Source: Mycobacterium sp.
Lineage (GTDB): Bacteria > Actinomycetota > Actinomycetes > Mycobacteriales > Mycobacteriaceae
NCBI GenBank assembly: GCA_018882545.1
Contig: VERS01000067.1
Location: 1-8,108 of the forward strand
Direction: 5' to 3'
DNA: 8,108 bases
In this document: one piece after another, positions 1 through 8,108 of the stretch
Numbering within the stretch: the first letter of the stretch is position 1
Layout: every line of letters begins with the position of its first letter
Program-made: the position numbers and the translations under genes
Notes under the pieces: generated by a model
The model's input: the letters and a program-made list of their open reading frames with translations, nothing else
Databases searched by the model: none
What the model was told of the DNA's origin: nothing

Positions 1-742
1 GTCCAGGGTCGCCGACGAGTTGGTCGCGGTGGACAAGCTGCTGCTGCGGGAGCCGATCCTGGTCCGTCACCTCGCGGAGGCGACTGGGGCGACCGACGCG
101 AAGAAGCAGCTGCTGCAACGAGTTCTCGGCGGTCAGGTCGGCGCGACCACGCTGGACCTGCTCGACACCGCGGTGTCGGTGCGTTGGTCCAAGACCGAGG
201 ACTTCGTGGGCGCCCTCCAGCACGTCTCGCGGTTGTGCCTGCTGACGAGGGCCGAACGGGAGTACCAGGCCGACGAGGTGGCCGAGCAGTTGTTCCGGTT
301 CGGCCGGATCCTCGATTCCGAGCCGCAACTGACCACGCTGCTCGGTGACTACGCCAAGCCGCCCGCTGACCGGGTCGCGCTGCTGCGCGGGGTGCTCGAC
401 AGGGCTACCGGCGCCAACCAGACCGCGGCCGCTTTGCTCACCCACACGGTCGAGCTGCTCGACGGCGAACGGGCCGACGAAGCAGTGCACGATCTGGCCG
501 AACTGGCGGTGGCCCGGCGTGGGGAACTCGTCGCACAGGTCAGCGCCGCGGCCGATTTGAGCGACACTCAGCGCCGCCGGCTGACCGAGATCCTGACCCG
601 GATCTACCACAACCCGGTCTCGGTCCAACTCACCATCGATCCCGGACTGCTCGGCGGCCTGTCAGTCGCCGTCGGCGACGAGGTCATCGACGGAACACTG
701 TCATCCCGGCTTGCCGCTGCGGCGACGAAGCTGCCCGACTAG
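1..742 (+). CDS. atpH: ATP synthase subunit b-delta fusion, C-terminal part (partial at left edge)
   Basis: Delta (OSCP-like) part of the F1Fo peripheral stalk, which holds the alpha3-beta3 head still against rotation. The frame is open to the first base of the window (first full codon at 2, 246 residues visible) and reads [14 protein letters not shown], so the TTG at 20 is not the real start. In mycobacteria this gene encodes a fused b-like plus delta protein of about 446 residues (from memory), so the membrane and coiled-coil b portion should lie to the left. Visible family signs are the helical OSCP N-domain and the C-terminal delta signature [20 protein letters not shown] followed by the stop at 740-742. 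A 55-base gap separates it from atpA, with no terminator seen. The fusion itself cannot be confirmed here because the b part is outside the window. Confidence 0.95.
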   Translation, partial: SRVADELVAVDKLLLREPILVRHLAEATGATDAKKQLLQRVLGGQVGATTLDLLDTAVSVRWSKTEDFVGALQHVSRLCLLTRAEREYQADEVAEQLFRFGRILDSEPQLTTLLGDYAKPPADRVALLRGVLDRATGANQTAAALLTHTVELLDGERADEAVHDLAELAVARRGELVAQVSAAADLSDTQRRRLTEILTRIYHNPVSVQLTIDPGLLGGLSVAVGDEVIDGTLSSRLAAAATKLPD

Positions 743-797
743 CACCCCATACCGACCCAAGACACTCGATCACCACGAGGCAGGAAGACGAAAAGCC

Positions 798-2443
798 ATG
801 GCAGAGTTGACAATCTCCGCACACGACATTCAGGGCGCCATCGAGAGCTACGTTTCGAGCTTCGAGGCCGGTACCGGGCGTGAGGAGGTAGGCAGCGTCA
901 TCGACACCGGTGACGGCATCGCCCACGTCGAGGGTCTGCCCTCGGTGATGACCCAGGAACTGTTGGAGTTCTCCGGCGGTGTGCTCGGGGTGGCGCTCAA
1001 CCTCGACGAGCACAGCATCGGCGCGGTCATCCTCGGCGAGTCGGACAAGATCGAAGAGGGCCAGCAGGTTCGACGCACCGGCGAAGTCCTCTCGGTCCCG
1101 GTGGGTGATGAGTTCCTCGGCCGGGTGGTCAACCCGCTGGGTCAGCCCATCGACGGCCGCGGCGACATCACCACCACCACCCGCCGCGCCCTTGAATTGC
1201 AGGCTCCCACTGTGGTTCAGCGCAAGGGCGTCAGCGAGCCCCTGCAGACCGGCATCAAGGCCATCGACGCTATGACCCCGATCGGGCGCGGCCAGCGCCA
1301 GCTGATCATCGGCGACCGCAAGACCGGCAAGACCGCGGTCTGTGTGGACACCATCCTCAACCAGCGGGAGAACTGGGAGACCGGCGACCCGAAGAAGCAG
1401 GTCCGCTGCGTCTACGTCGCCGTCGGCCAGAAGGGCACCACCATCGCCAGCGTGCGCCGCGCGCTGGAGGAGGGCGGTGCGATGGACTACACCACCATCG
1501 TCGCCGCCCCGGCATCGGATTCCCCGGGCTTCAAATGGCTTGCGCCCTACACCGGTTCGGCCATCGCCCAGCACTGGATGTACGACGGCAAGCATGTGCT
1601 GATCGTGTTCGACGACCTGACCAAACAAGCCGAGGCCTACCGGGCGATCTCGCTGCTGCTGCGCCGCCCGCCTGGCCGCGAGGCCTACCCCGGCGACGTG
1701 TTCTATCTGCACTCGCGGCTGTTGGAGCGCTGCGCGAAACTCTCCGACGAACTCGGCGGCGGCTCGATGACCGGCCTGCCGATCATCGAGACGAAGGCCA
1801 ACGACATCTCGGCCTACATCCCGACAAACGTCATCTCGATCACCGACGGCCAGTGCTTCCTGGAGACCGACCTGTTCAACCAGGGCGTGCGCCCGGCCAT
1901 CAATGTCGGCGTCTCGGTGTCCCGCGTCGGCGGCGCCGCCCAGATCAAGGCGATGAAGGAGGTGGCCGGCTCGCTGCGCCTGGATCTGTCCCAGTACCGC
2001 GAACTGGAGTCCTTCGCGGCCTTCGCCTCCGACCTCGACGAGGCCTCCAAGGCGCAGCTGGAGCGTGGCGCGCGGCTGGTGGAACTGCTCAAGCAGCCGC
2101 AATACACCCCGATGGCGGTCGAAGACCAGGTGGTGGCCATCTTCCTCGGCACCAAGGGACACCTCGACTCGGTACCGGTCGCCGACGTCTCCCGCTTCGA
2201 GTCGGAGTTCCTCGAGCACCTGCGGGCTTCGAACGCCGGTGTTCTGAGCGATATCAAGACCTCCCAGAAGCTCACCGAGGACACCGAGGTGGCGCTCACT
2301 GAGGCGGTCGCCGACTTCAAGCGCGGATTCGCCACCACCGACGGCAGCTCGGTGGTCCCCGACGCGCATGTCGCCGCGATGGACGAGGCCGATGTGGAGA
2401 AGGAAGCCGTCAAGGTCCGCAAGCCCGCCCCGAAGAAGAAGTA

Positions 2444-2444
<1 letters not shown>
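798..2444 (+). CDS. atpA: F1 ATP synthase subunit alpha
   Basis: Non-catalytic nucleotide-binding subunit of the F1 head, three copies per complex, cytoplasmic face of the membrane. 548 residues, the usual mycobacterial length. Walker A GDRKTGKT is at residues 172-179, the Walker B strand ends in LIVFDD (268-273), and the arginine finger is R376 in VSRVGG. The N-terminal beta-barrel (about 28-95) and C-terminal helical domain are complete. ATG 798 is chosen over the in-frame upstream ATG at 711, which lies inside atpH; an AGGA lies about 12 bases upstream and the MAELTIS start matches the family. Residues from about 511 form a C-terminal extension that other bacterial alphas lack, ending in the basic stretch [10 protein letters not shown]; in mycobacteria this segment is known to restrain ATP hydrolysis. 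The stop codon shares one base with the atpG start (TAATG), suggesting coupled translation. Confidence 0.99.
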
Positions 2445-4938
<2,494 letters not shown>

Positions 4939-4940
<2 letters not shown>

Positions 4941-4962
4941 TCTCCCAGCGGATCTCCTAGCG
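4939..4962 (+). repeat. 12-base imperfect tandem repeat in the atpD-atpC gap
   Basis: gatctcccagcg (4939-4950) is followed directly by gatctcctagcg (4951-4962), with 11 of 12 bases identical. It starts within the atpD stop codon and fills half of the 45-base gap before atpC. It may be a recent duplication that lengthened the spacer; no clear stem-loop or function is visible. Confidence 0.65.
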
Positions 4963-4970
4963 CAGCGATC

Positions 4971-4979
4971 GAAAGGTGA
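4971..4979 (+). promoter_or_regulatory. Strong Shine-Dalgarno site of atpC
   Basis: GAAAGGTGA resembles the AAGGTGAT part of the ideal anti-SD complement and ends six bases before ATG 4986. It gives epsilon its own good initiation site, unlike gamma, which is translationally coupled. Confidence 0.6.
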
Positions 4980-4985
4980 TGTGAG

Positions 4986-5351
4986 ATGGCCGATTTGGAC
5001 GTCGCAATCGTCTCCGTTGAACGCCAGATCTGGTCGGGTAAGGCGACGTTCGTGTTCACCCGGACAACCTCCGGCGAGATCGGCATACTGCCCAACCACA
5101 TCCCCCTGGTTGCGCAACTCGTCGACGACGCGATGGTTCGGGTTGAGCGCGAGGGTGAGGATGCCCTGCGCATCGCCGTCAACGGCGGTTTCCTGTCGGT
5201 GACCGAAGCCGGTGTGACGATCTTGGCCGAATCTGCGGAGTTCTCCTCTGAGATCGACGCCGAAGAGGCCAAAGCCGAGGCCGCCTCCGACGATCCGGCC
5301 ATCGCAGCTCGCGGCAGGTCGAAGCTACGGGCGCTCGGCCAACTGGACTGA
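4986..5351 (+). CDS. atpC: F1 ATP synthase subunit epsilon
   Basis: Rotor subunit at the foot of gamma; couples the c-ring to F1 and can modulate ATP hydrolysis. 121 residues, the typical mycobacterial length and shorter than the roughly 135-140 of E. coli epsilon. The N-terminal beta-sandwich is clear: [16 protein letters not shown] (3-18), then [13 protein letters not shown] (30-42) and VNGGFLSV (65-72). The C-terminal helical part is reduced to about residues 88-119 (acidic helix [12 protein letters not shown], then [16 protein letters not shown]), so the long inhibitory two-helix arm of E. coli cannot form in full. The TGA stop is one base before the ATG of the DUF2550 gene. Confidence 0.98.
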   Translation: MADLDVAIVSVERQIWSGKATFVFTRTTSGEIGILPNHIPLVAQLVDDAMVRVEREGEDALRIAVNGGFLSVTEAGVTILAESAEFSSEIDAEEAKAEAASDDPAIAARGRSKLRALGQLD

Positions 5352-5352
5352 C

Positions 5353-5802
5353 ATGCCGATGAGCGCGTCGATGACCATCATGGCCGCGCTCGTCGGTGTT
5401 CTACTGTTATCGCTTCTGGCGCTCGGCTTTCGGCTCTGGAAATTGGGTCAGGGTGGAACCCCCGCCATTCTGCGGGACACCCCGGCGGTCGGCGGGCACG
5501 GCTGGCGTCACGGGGTGATCCGGTATCGCGGTGACGAAGCGAGGTTCTACCGGCTGTCCAGTCTTCGGCTGTGGCCGGACCGCAGGCTCAGCCGCCGGGG
5601 CCTGGAGATCATGTCGCGCCGGCCTCCCCGTGGCGATGAGTTCGACATCATGTCCGACGAGATCGCCGTGCTCGAACTCCAGGATGCCAGCGGCGGTCAG
5701 CAGCGCGGGTATGAGATGGCCCTGGACCGCGGCGCACTGACCGCGTTCCTGTCCTGGCTCGAGTCGCGGCCCTCGCCGCGTGCGCGCCGGCCGATCGTCT
5801 GA
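5353..5802 (+). CDS. DUF2550 family membrane-anchored protein (Rv1312-like)
   Basis: Function unknown; conserved in actinobacteria as the last gene of the atp cluster. 149 residues. One N-terminal membrane helix is visible at about 7-26 (MTIMAALVGVLLLSLLALGF), followed at once by RLWK, so the basic side and the rest of the protein should be cytoplasmic. The soluble part contains GGHGWRHGVIRYRGDEARFY (47-66), SSLRLWPDRRLSRRG (69-83), DEFDIMSDEIAVLEL and DRGALTAFLSWLESRPSPRA. It resembles M. tuberculosis Rv1312 (about 147 residues) throughout. ATG 5353 is one base after the atpC stop; ATG 5359 is an equally possible start, and coupling to atpC translation is likely either way. Position and membrane anchoring suggest a job near ATP synthase, but that is inference. 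Confidence 0.93.
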   Translation: MPMSASMTIMAALVGVLLLSLLALGFRLWKLGQGGTPAILRDTPAVGGHGWRHGVIRYRGDEARFYRLSSLRLWPDRRLSRRGLEIMSRRPPRGDEFDIMSDEIAVLELQDASGGQQRGYEMALDRGALTAFLSWLESRPSPRARRPIV

Positions 5803-5820
5803 CGGGCATCAGGCCAAGAA

Positions 5821-6411
5821 TCAAGCGCCGGAGGGTTTCTCGCGTTCGCCGCCGGGCTTCCACAGCACGTCACCGTCCGGGTTGGCCACCCGGCTCAGGA
5901 TGAACAACAGGTCCGACAAGCGGTTGAGATACCTGGCCGGTAGTGGGCTCACCGTCTGCGAGTGCGCCTTCACCGCGATCCACGCCGAACGCTCGGCCCG
6001 CCGGGTGACGGTCCGCGCGACGTGCAGCAGCGCCGACAGCGCGGTACCGCCCGGCAGAATGAACGAGTTGAGCGCCGGCAGTGGCTCGTTGTACTCGTCG
6101 CACCATTTCTCAAGCCGCGCAATGTAGTCCTCGGTGATGCGCAACGGCGGGTATTCGGGATCGACGACGATCGGGGTGGACAGATCCGCCCCGGCGTCGA
6201 AGAGATCGTTTTGAACCCGGTTCAGCACGGTGCGCAGTGCGTCGTCGGGTCGACCGAGGGCGACCGCGACGCCGATGGCGGCGTTGGCCTCGTCGCAGTC
6301 GGCGTAGGCGATCAGCCGCGGGTCACTCTTCTCGACCCGGGAGAAGTCGCTCAGGCTGGAGGTGCCGTCGTCGCCGGTCCTCGTATAAATGCGGGTCAGG
6401 TGCACTGCCAT
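5821..6411 (-). CDS. ATP:cob(I)alamin adenosyltransferase, PduO type
   Basis: Transfers the 5'-deoxyadenosyl group of ATP to cob(I)alamin, giving adenosylcobalamin, the cofactor of enzymes such as methylmalonyl-CoA mutase; cytoplasmic, normally a trimer of helix bundles. 196 residues, a full-length single-domain PduO enzyme (Rv1314c is about 193). The ATP-binding N-terminal motif is TRTGDDGTSSL (10-20). Other signatures are YADCDEANAAIG (36-47), LFDAGADL (70-77), FILPGG (117-122), ARTVTRRAER (132-141) and YLNRLSDLLF (161-170). It converges on the DUF2550 gene with an 18-base gap and no obvious terminator, and diverges from murA. ATG 6411 lies seven bases after a TANNNT box, so a leaderless transcript is possible. 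The cobO or cobalamin-gene symbol is withheld because naming varies. Confidence 0.95.
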   Translation of the reverse strand: MAVHLTRIYTRTGDDGTSSLSDFSRVEKSDPRLIAYADCDEANAAIGVAVALGRPDDALRTVLNRVQNDLFDAGADLSTPIVVDPEYPPLRITEDYIARLEKWCDEYNEPLPALNSFILPGGTALSALLHVARTVTRRAERSAWIAVKAHSQTVSPLPARYLNRLSDLLFILSRVANPDGDVLWKPGGEREKPSGA

Positions 6412-6418
6412 GATCCAA

Positions 6419-6424
6419 ACCGTA
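6419..6424 (-). promoter_or_regulatory. Candidate -10 box of the adenosyltransferase gene (leaderless)
   Basis: On the minus strand TACGGT fits the mycobacterial TANNNT consensus and is followed by seven bases (ttggatc) and then the ATG. That spacing would put the transcript start on or next to the ATG. No good -35 is seen and the Shine-Dalgarno is weak (GGA only). Confidence 0.45.
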
Positions 6425-6460
6425 CCGGCCCGCGAGCGCAGAACCGTGCCGCGGCTGATC

Positions 6461-6466
6461 TAAACT
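6461..6466 (+). promoter_or_regulatory. Candidate -10 box of murA (leaderless from GTG 6474)
   Basis: TAAACT fits TANNNT. Seven bases later is the in-frame GTG at 6474, whereas the ATG at 6468 is only one base after the box, too close to be transcribed from this promoter. No Shine-Dalgarno or clear -35 is present. This favours GTG 6474 as the translated start. Confidence 0.5.
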
Positions 6467-6473
6467 CATGGCC

Positions 6474-7727
6474 GTGGGCGAGCGCTTCCTGGTGACCGGC
6501 GGGAACCGATTGGCAGGTGAAGTGGCTGTCACTGGGGCCAAGAACAGTGTATTGAAGCTCATGGCGGCCAGCTTGCTGGCCGAGGGGACCACCACGATCA
6601 CCAACTGTCCGGACATCCTGGACGTACCACTGATGGCCGAGGTGTTGCGCGGCCTGGGGGCCAATGTCGAGTTGGACGGATCGGTGGTCAGGATCACCTC
6701 GCCCGACGAACCCAAGTACGAAGCCGATTTCGCCGCGGTCCGCCAGTTCCGGGCCTCGGTGTGTGTGCTCGGCCCGCTCGTCGGCCGCTGCAGACGGGCG
6801 CGGGTGGCTTTGCCCGGCGGGGATGCGATCGGGTCGCGACCGCTGGACATGCACCAGTCCGGTCTGCGTCAACTCGGGGCGGACTGCAGCATCGAACACG
6901 GCTGTGTCGTGGCCTCCGCCGAACGCCTGCGGGGCGCTGAGATCCAACTGGAGTTCCCCTCGGTTGGCGCCACCGAGAACATCCTGATGGCAGCCGTGCT
7001 CGCCGAGGGTGTGACGACCATCCACAATGCCGCCCGTGAGCCCGACGTGGTGGACTTGTGCGAGATGCTCATCCAGATGGGTGCGCTGATCGAGGGTGCC
7101 GGCACCTCGACGCTGACCATCACCGGCGTGGACAGTCTGCACCCGACCGAGCACCGGGTCATCGGCGATCGGATCGTCGCCGCCACCTGGGGGATCGCTG
7201 CGGCCATGACACGCGGTGACATCTCGGTCACCGGCGTGGATCCCGCTCACCTGCAACTGGTGCTGCACAAACTGCACGACGCCGGGGCCACCGTCACCCA
7301 ACACGACAACGGATTTCGGGTGGCGCAGTACGAGCGGCCCAAGGCCTGCAATGTGGCGACCCTGCCGTTCCCCGGCTTCCCGACGGATCTGCAGCCGATG
7401 GCCATCGCGTTGGCGGCTGTCGCCGACGGAACCTCGATGATCACCGAGAACGTTTTCGAGGCGCGTTTCCGGTTCGTCGAGGAGATGATCCGTCTGGGCG
7501 CCGATGCCCGCACGGACGGCCACCATGCGGTGGTGCGGGGTATCCCGCAACTGTCCAGTGCTCCGGTCTGGTCCTCGGATATCCGTGCCGGGGCCGGCCT
7601 GGTTTTGGCTGGCCTGGTCGCTGACGGAGAGACCGAGGTCCACGACGTCTTCCACATCGACCGCGGCTATCCGCTCTTCGTCGAGAACCTCTCCGGTTTG
7701 GGCGCGGAAATAGAACGGGTCCACTGA
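6474..7727 (+). CDS. murA: UDP-N-acetylglucosamine 1-carboxyvinyltransferase (MurA), Asp in place of catalytic Cys
   Basis: Adds enolpyruvate from PEP to UDP-GlcNAc, the first committed step of peptidoglycan synthesis; cytoplasmic. 417 residues from GTG 6474; the in-frame ATG 6468 would add two. GTG is preferred because [10 protein letters not shown] aligns end to end with M. tuberculosis MAERFVVTGG and because of the -10 spacing. With this numbering Lys23 (GAKNSVLK) is the PEP-binding lysine, Asp305 ([10 protein letters not shown]) the general base, and the flexible loop reads [16 protein letters not shown] with Asp117 where most bacteria have the fosfomycin-reactive Cys. The same Asp is known in M. 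tuberculosis MurA and gives natural fosfomycin resistance. The repeated EPSP-synthase-like folds are complete to IERVH. The rRNA operon promoter starts about 70 bases after its stop, with no strong terminator between, so read-through into rRNA is possible. Confidence 0.98.
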   Translation: MGERFLVTGGNRLAGEVAVTGAKNSVLKLMAASLLAEGTTTITNCPDILDVPLMAEVLRGLGANVELDGSVVRITSPDEPKYEADFAAVRQFRASVCVLGPLVGRCRRARVALPGGDAIGSRPLDMHQSGLRQLGADCSIEHGCVVASAERLRGAEIQLEFPSVGATENILMAAVLAEGVTTIHNAAREPDVVDLCEMLIQMGALIEGAGTSTLTITGVDSLHPTEHRVIGDRIVAATWGIAAAMTRGDISVTGVDPAHLQLVLHKLHDAGATVTQHDNGFRVAQYERPKACNVATLPFPGFPTDLQPMAIALAAVADGTSMITENVFEARFRFVEEMIRLGADARTDGHHAVVRGIPQLSSAPVWSSDIRAGAGLVLAGLVADGETEVHDVFHIDRGYPLFVENLSGLGAEIERVH

Positions 7728-7799
7728 GCGTTACGCCATGGGCACCGGTCACCCGGATGTTGCTTCGACCGCCTGTAAACCACGGCCTTTGGTCCGGGT

Positions 7800-7829
7800 T
7801 TGACCGGATCCGGTCCGATGACATAGGCT
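7800..7829 (+). promoter_or_regulatory. rRNA operon promoter, CL1 type
   Basis: -35 TTGACC (7800-7805), an 18-base spacer and -10 TAGGCT (7824-7829), followed by ggcagggttgccc, the sequence that follows the mycobacterial rrnA PCL1 promoter as I remember it (TAGACT in M. tuberculosis). The expected transcript start is at about 7835-7837. It should be the main growth-regulated promoter of 16S-23S-5S rRNA. No second promoter is evident between the murA stop and this one. Confidence 0.85.
7802..7815. repeat. 14-base perfect palindrome within the rRNA promoter
   Basis: GACCGGATCCGGTC reads the same on both strands. It covers the last four bases of the -35 box and the first ten of the spacer. Symmetry and position are those expected of an operator or architectural-protein site, but no binding protein is known to me. 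Confidence 0.6.
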
Positions 7830-7835
7830 GGCAGG

Positions 7836-7857
7836 GTTGCCCTGCTTGCGGGCCAAC
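7836..7857 (+). promoter_or_regulatory. boxB-like hairpin at the 5' end of the rRNA leader
   Basis: GTTGCCC (7836-7842) pairs with GGGCCAAC (7850-7857), seven pairs with one bulged C and a seven-base loop. It starts at the predicted transcript start and lies just upstream of boxA, the place of boxB in antitermination leaders. Confidence 0.55.
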
Positions 7858-7868
7858 AAAGGTGTGTT

Positions 7869-7882
7869 GTTTGAGAACTCAA
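7869..7882 (+). promoter_or_regulatory. boxA antitermination element of the rRNA leader
   Basis: GTTTGAGAACTCAA, then tagtgtgtttggtggttt, matches the conserved boxA block of mycobacterial rrn leaders. NusB-NusE (S10) bind boxA RNA and with NusA and NusG let RNA polymerase pass terminators in untranslated rRNA. It lies about 33 bases after the predicted start. Confidence 0.85.
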
Positions 7883-7891
7883 TAGTGTGTT

Positions 7892-7919
7892 TGGTGGTTT
7901 TTGTTTGTTGTTTGTTGTT
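7892..7919 (+). repeat. T/G-only low-complexity tract in the rRNA leader
   Basis: A run made only of T and G, with TTTG and TTG units repeated (for example tttgttgtttgttgttg). It lies between boxA and the first leader hairpin and should be unstructured RNA. It corresponds to the boxC neighbourhood of mycobacterial leaders, a loose assignment. Confidence 0.5.
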
Positions 7920-7960
7920 GTCGCACTCTGGCGTCCCCGTGTTGGGGTGTGACGTTTTTT
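7920..7960 (+). terminator. Terminator-like hairpin plus T-run in the rRNA leader
   Basis: GTCGCAC (7920-7926) pairs with GTGTGAC (7947-7953), seven pairs including one G-U, and inside it CCC (7936-7938) pairs with GGG (7944-7946) around a short loop. After one G come six T (7955-7960), the layout of an intrinsic terminator. A GC-rich hairpin in the same place exists in the M. tuberculosis leader as I recall it, so it may be a pause, attenuator or processing site that antitermination overrides. Whether it terminates cannot be judged from sequence alone. Confidence 0.45.
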
Positions 7961-7978
7961 GGCCAGTTTTTTCTGGTT
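7961..7978 (+). other. Small hairpin with T6 loop in the rRNA leader
   Basis: CCAG (7963-7966) and CTGG (7973-7976) form a four-pair stem around TTTTTT, extendable by two G-U pairs. It is weak on its own but lies immediately after the terminator-like hairpin. Confidence 0.35.
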
Positions 7979-8026
7979 GCTTGGTCAGGCTTGTTCTGAT
8001 TCGAAAATTGCCCGGTGCCTTTTTGG

Positions 8027-8045
8027 TTCCCTTTTTTAAAGGGGA
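8027..8045 (+). other. Hairpin just upstream of 16S rRNA
   Basis: CCCTTT (8029-8034) pairs with AAAGGG (8038-8043) around a three-T loop, with two further outer pairs (one T-G). M. tuberculosis has a CTCCCTTT/AAAGGGAG hairpin in the same place as I remember it. It is probably a processing or folding element of pre-16S RNA. Confidence 0.6.
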
Positions 8046-8051
8046 GGGTGT

Positions 8052-8108
8052 TTTTGTTTGGAGAGTTTGATTCTGGCTCAGGACGAACGCTGGCGGCGTG
8101 CTTAACAC
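8052..8108 (+). rRNA. rrs: 16S ribosomal RNA, 5' end (partial at right edge)
   Basis: ttttgtttggagagtttga followed by the universal TGGCTCAGGACGAACGCTGG and CGGCGTGCTTAACAC, which is the mycobacterial/actinobacterial 16S start. About 57 bases are present. The base at 8072 (E. coli position 18) is T where most mycobacteria have C. The exact mature 5' end is inferred from the M. tuberculosis annotation and may differ by a few bases. Confidence 0.97.

Noticed and set aside
20..742. TTG at 20 as the real start of the first gene
   Set aside because: The same frame stays open to the window edge with family-like sequence (SRVADEL), so the gene is cut by the edge.
684..2369. Long open frame of 561 codons on the minus strand opposite atpA
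   Set aside because: It mirrors the GC-rich codons of atpA, has no recognisable domain and is rich in low-complexity Gly/Ala/Arg/Asp/Leu. It is a typical antisense shadow in high-GC DNA.
5803..5820. Bidirectional terminator between the DUF2550 gene and the adenosyltransferase gene
   Set aside because: Only 18 bases, and no stem of useful length or T-run on either strand.
5803..6467. Insertion sequence such as the IS1557 copy known near here in M. tuberculosis
   Set aside because: No transposase frame, inverted repeats or target duplication; the genes abut directly.
7760..7781. Additional rRNA promoter using ttgctt and taaacc after murA
   Set aside because: The spacer would be only about ten bases and the -10 lacks the final T.
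7837..8070. Plus-strand open frame of 77 codons in the rRNA leader
   Set aside because: It coincides with the untranslated leader and runs into 16S rRNA; its hydrophobic Val/Leu/Phe-rich translation comes from the T/G tract.
7749..8108. Minus-strand open frame of 119 codons across the rRNA leader
   Set aside because: It covers the rRNA promoter, boxA and 16S start; its Lys/Thr/Asn-rich translation reflects the T/G-rich leader, not a protein.

Overview
This window is a core chromosomal segment of a mycobacterium (family Mycobacteriaceae, species not determinable from what is visible). It runs from the F1 part of the ATP synthase operon through murA to the promoter region and first bases of a ribosomal RNA operon. 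Three things point to mycobacteria: high-GC coding sequence; the gene order atpH-atpA-atpG-atpD-atpC-DUF2550, then PduO-type adenosyltransferase (reverse), murA and rrs, which is the M. tuberculosis Rv1307-Rv1315-rrs order as I remember it, but without the IS1557 transposase (Rv1313c); and a pre-rRNA leader carrying the mycobacterial boxA-like element.

Layout. Bases 1-742 hold the C-terminal delta (OSCP-like) half of the fused b-delta subunit AtpH, cut by the left edge. Then come alpha (798-2444), gamma (2444-3367, sharing one base with atpA), beta (3393-4940), epsilon (4986-5351) and a small membrane-anchored DUF2550 protein (5353-5802, one base after atpC). These six genes are co-oriented and tightly packed, so they are very probably one transcript. 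An ATP:cob(I)alamin adenosyltransferase gene lies on the minus strand (5821-6411), converging on the atp operon and diverging from murA (plus strand, to 7727). Bases 7728-8051 hold the rRNA control region: a CL1-type promoter, a 5' hairpin, boxA, a T/G-rich tract and three further hairpins. 16S rRNA starts near 8052 and runs off the right edge.

How the genes work together. The atp genes build the F1 sector that makes ATP from the proton gradient. The alpha C-terminal extension, the acidic gamma insertion and the short epsilon are the mycobacterial features linked to low ATP hydrolysis. MurA makes the first committed precursor of peptidoglycan. It sits directly upstream of the rRNA operon, so cell-wall and ribosome synthesis are physically linked.

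I see no new defence, mobile or biosynthetic system; this is mainly housekeeping sequence. The real oddities are small. AtpD has a Ser-rich, Tyr-periodic N-terminal extension built from tandem repeats and coded with a different serine codon set from the rest of the gene. A 14-bp perfect palindrome lies inside the rRNA promoter. A terminator-like hairpin lies in the rRNA leader. 16S has T at the position equivalent to E. coli 18 (central pseudoknot). The murA/adenosyltransferase gap looks like a pair of leaderless promoters.
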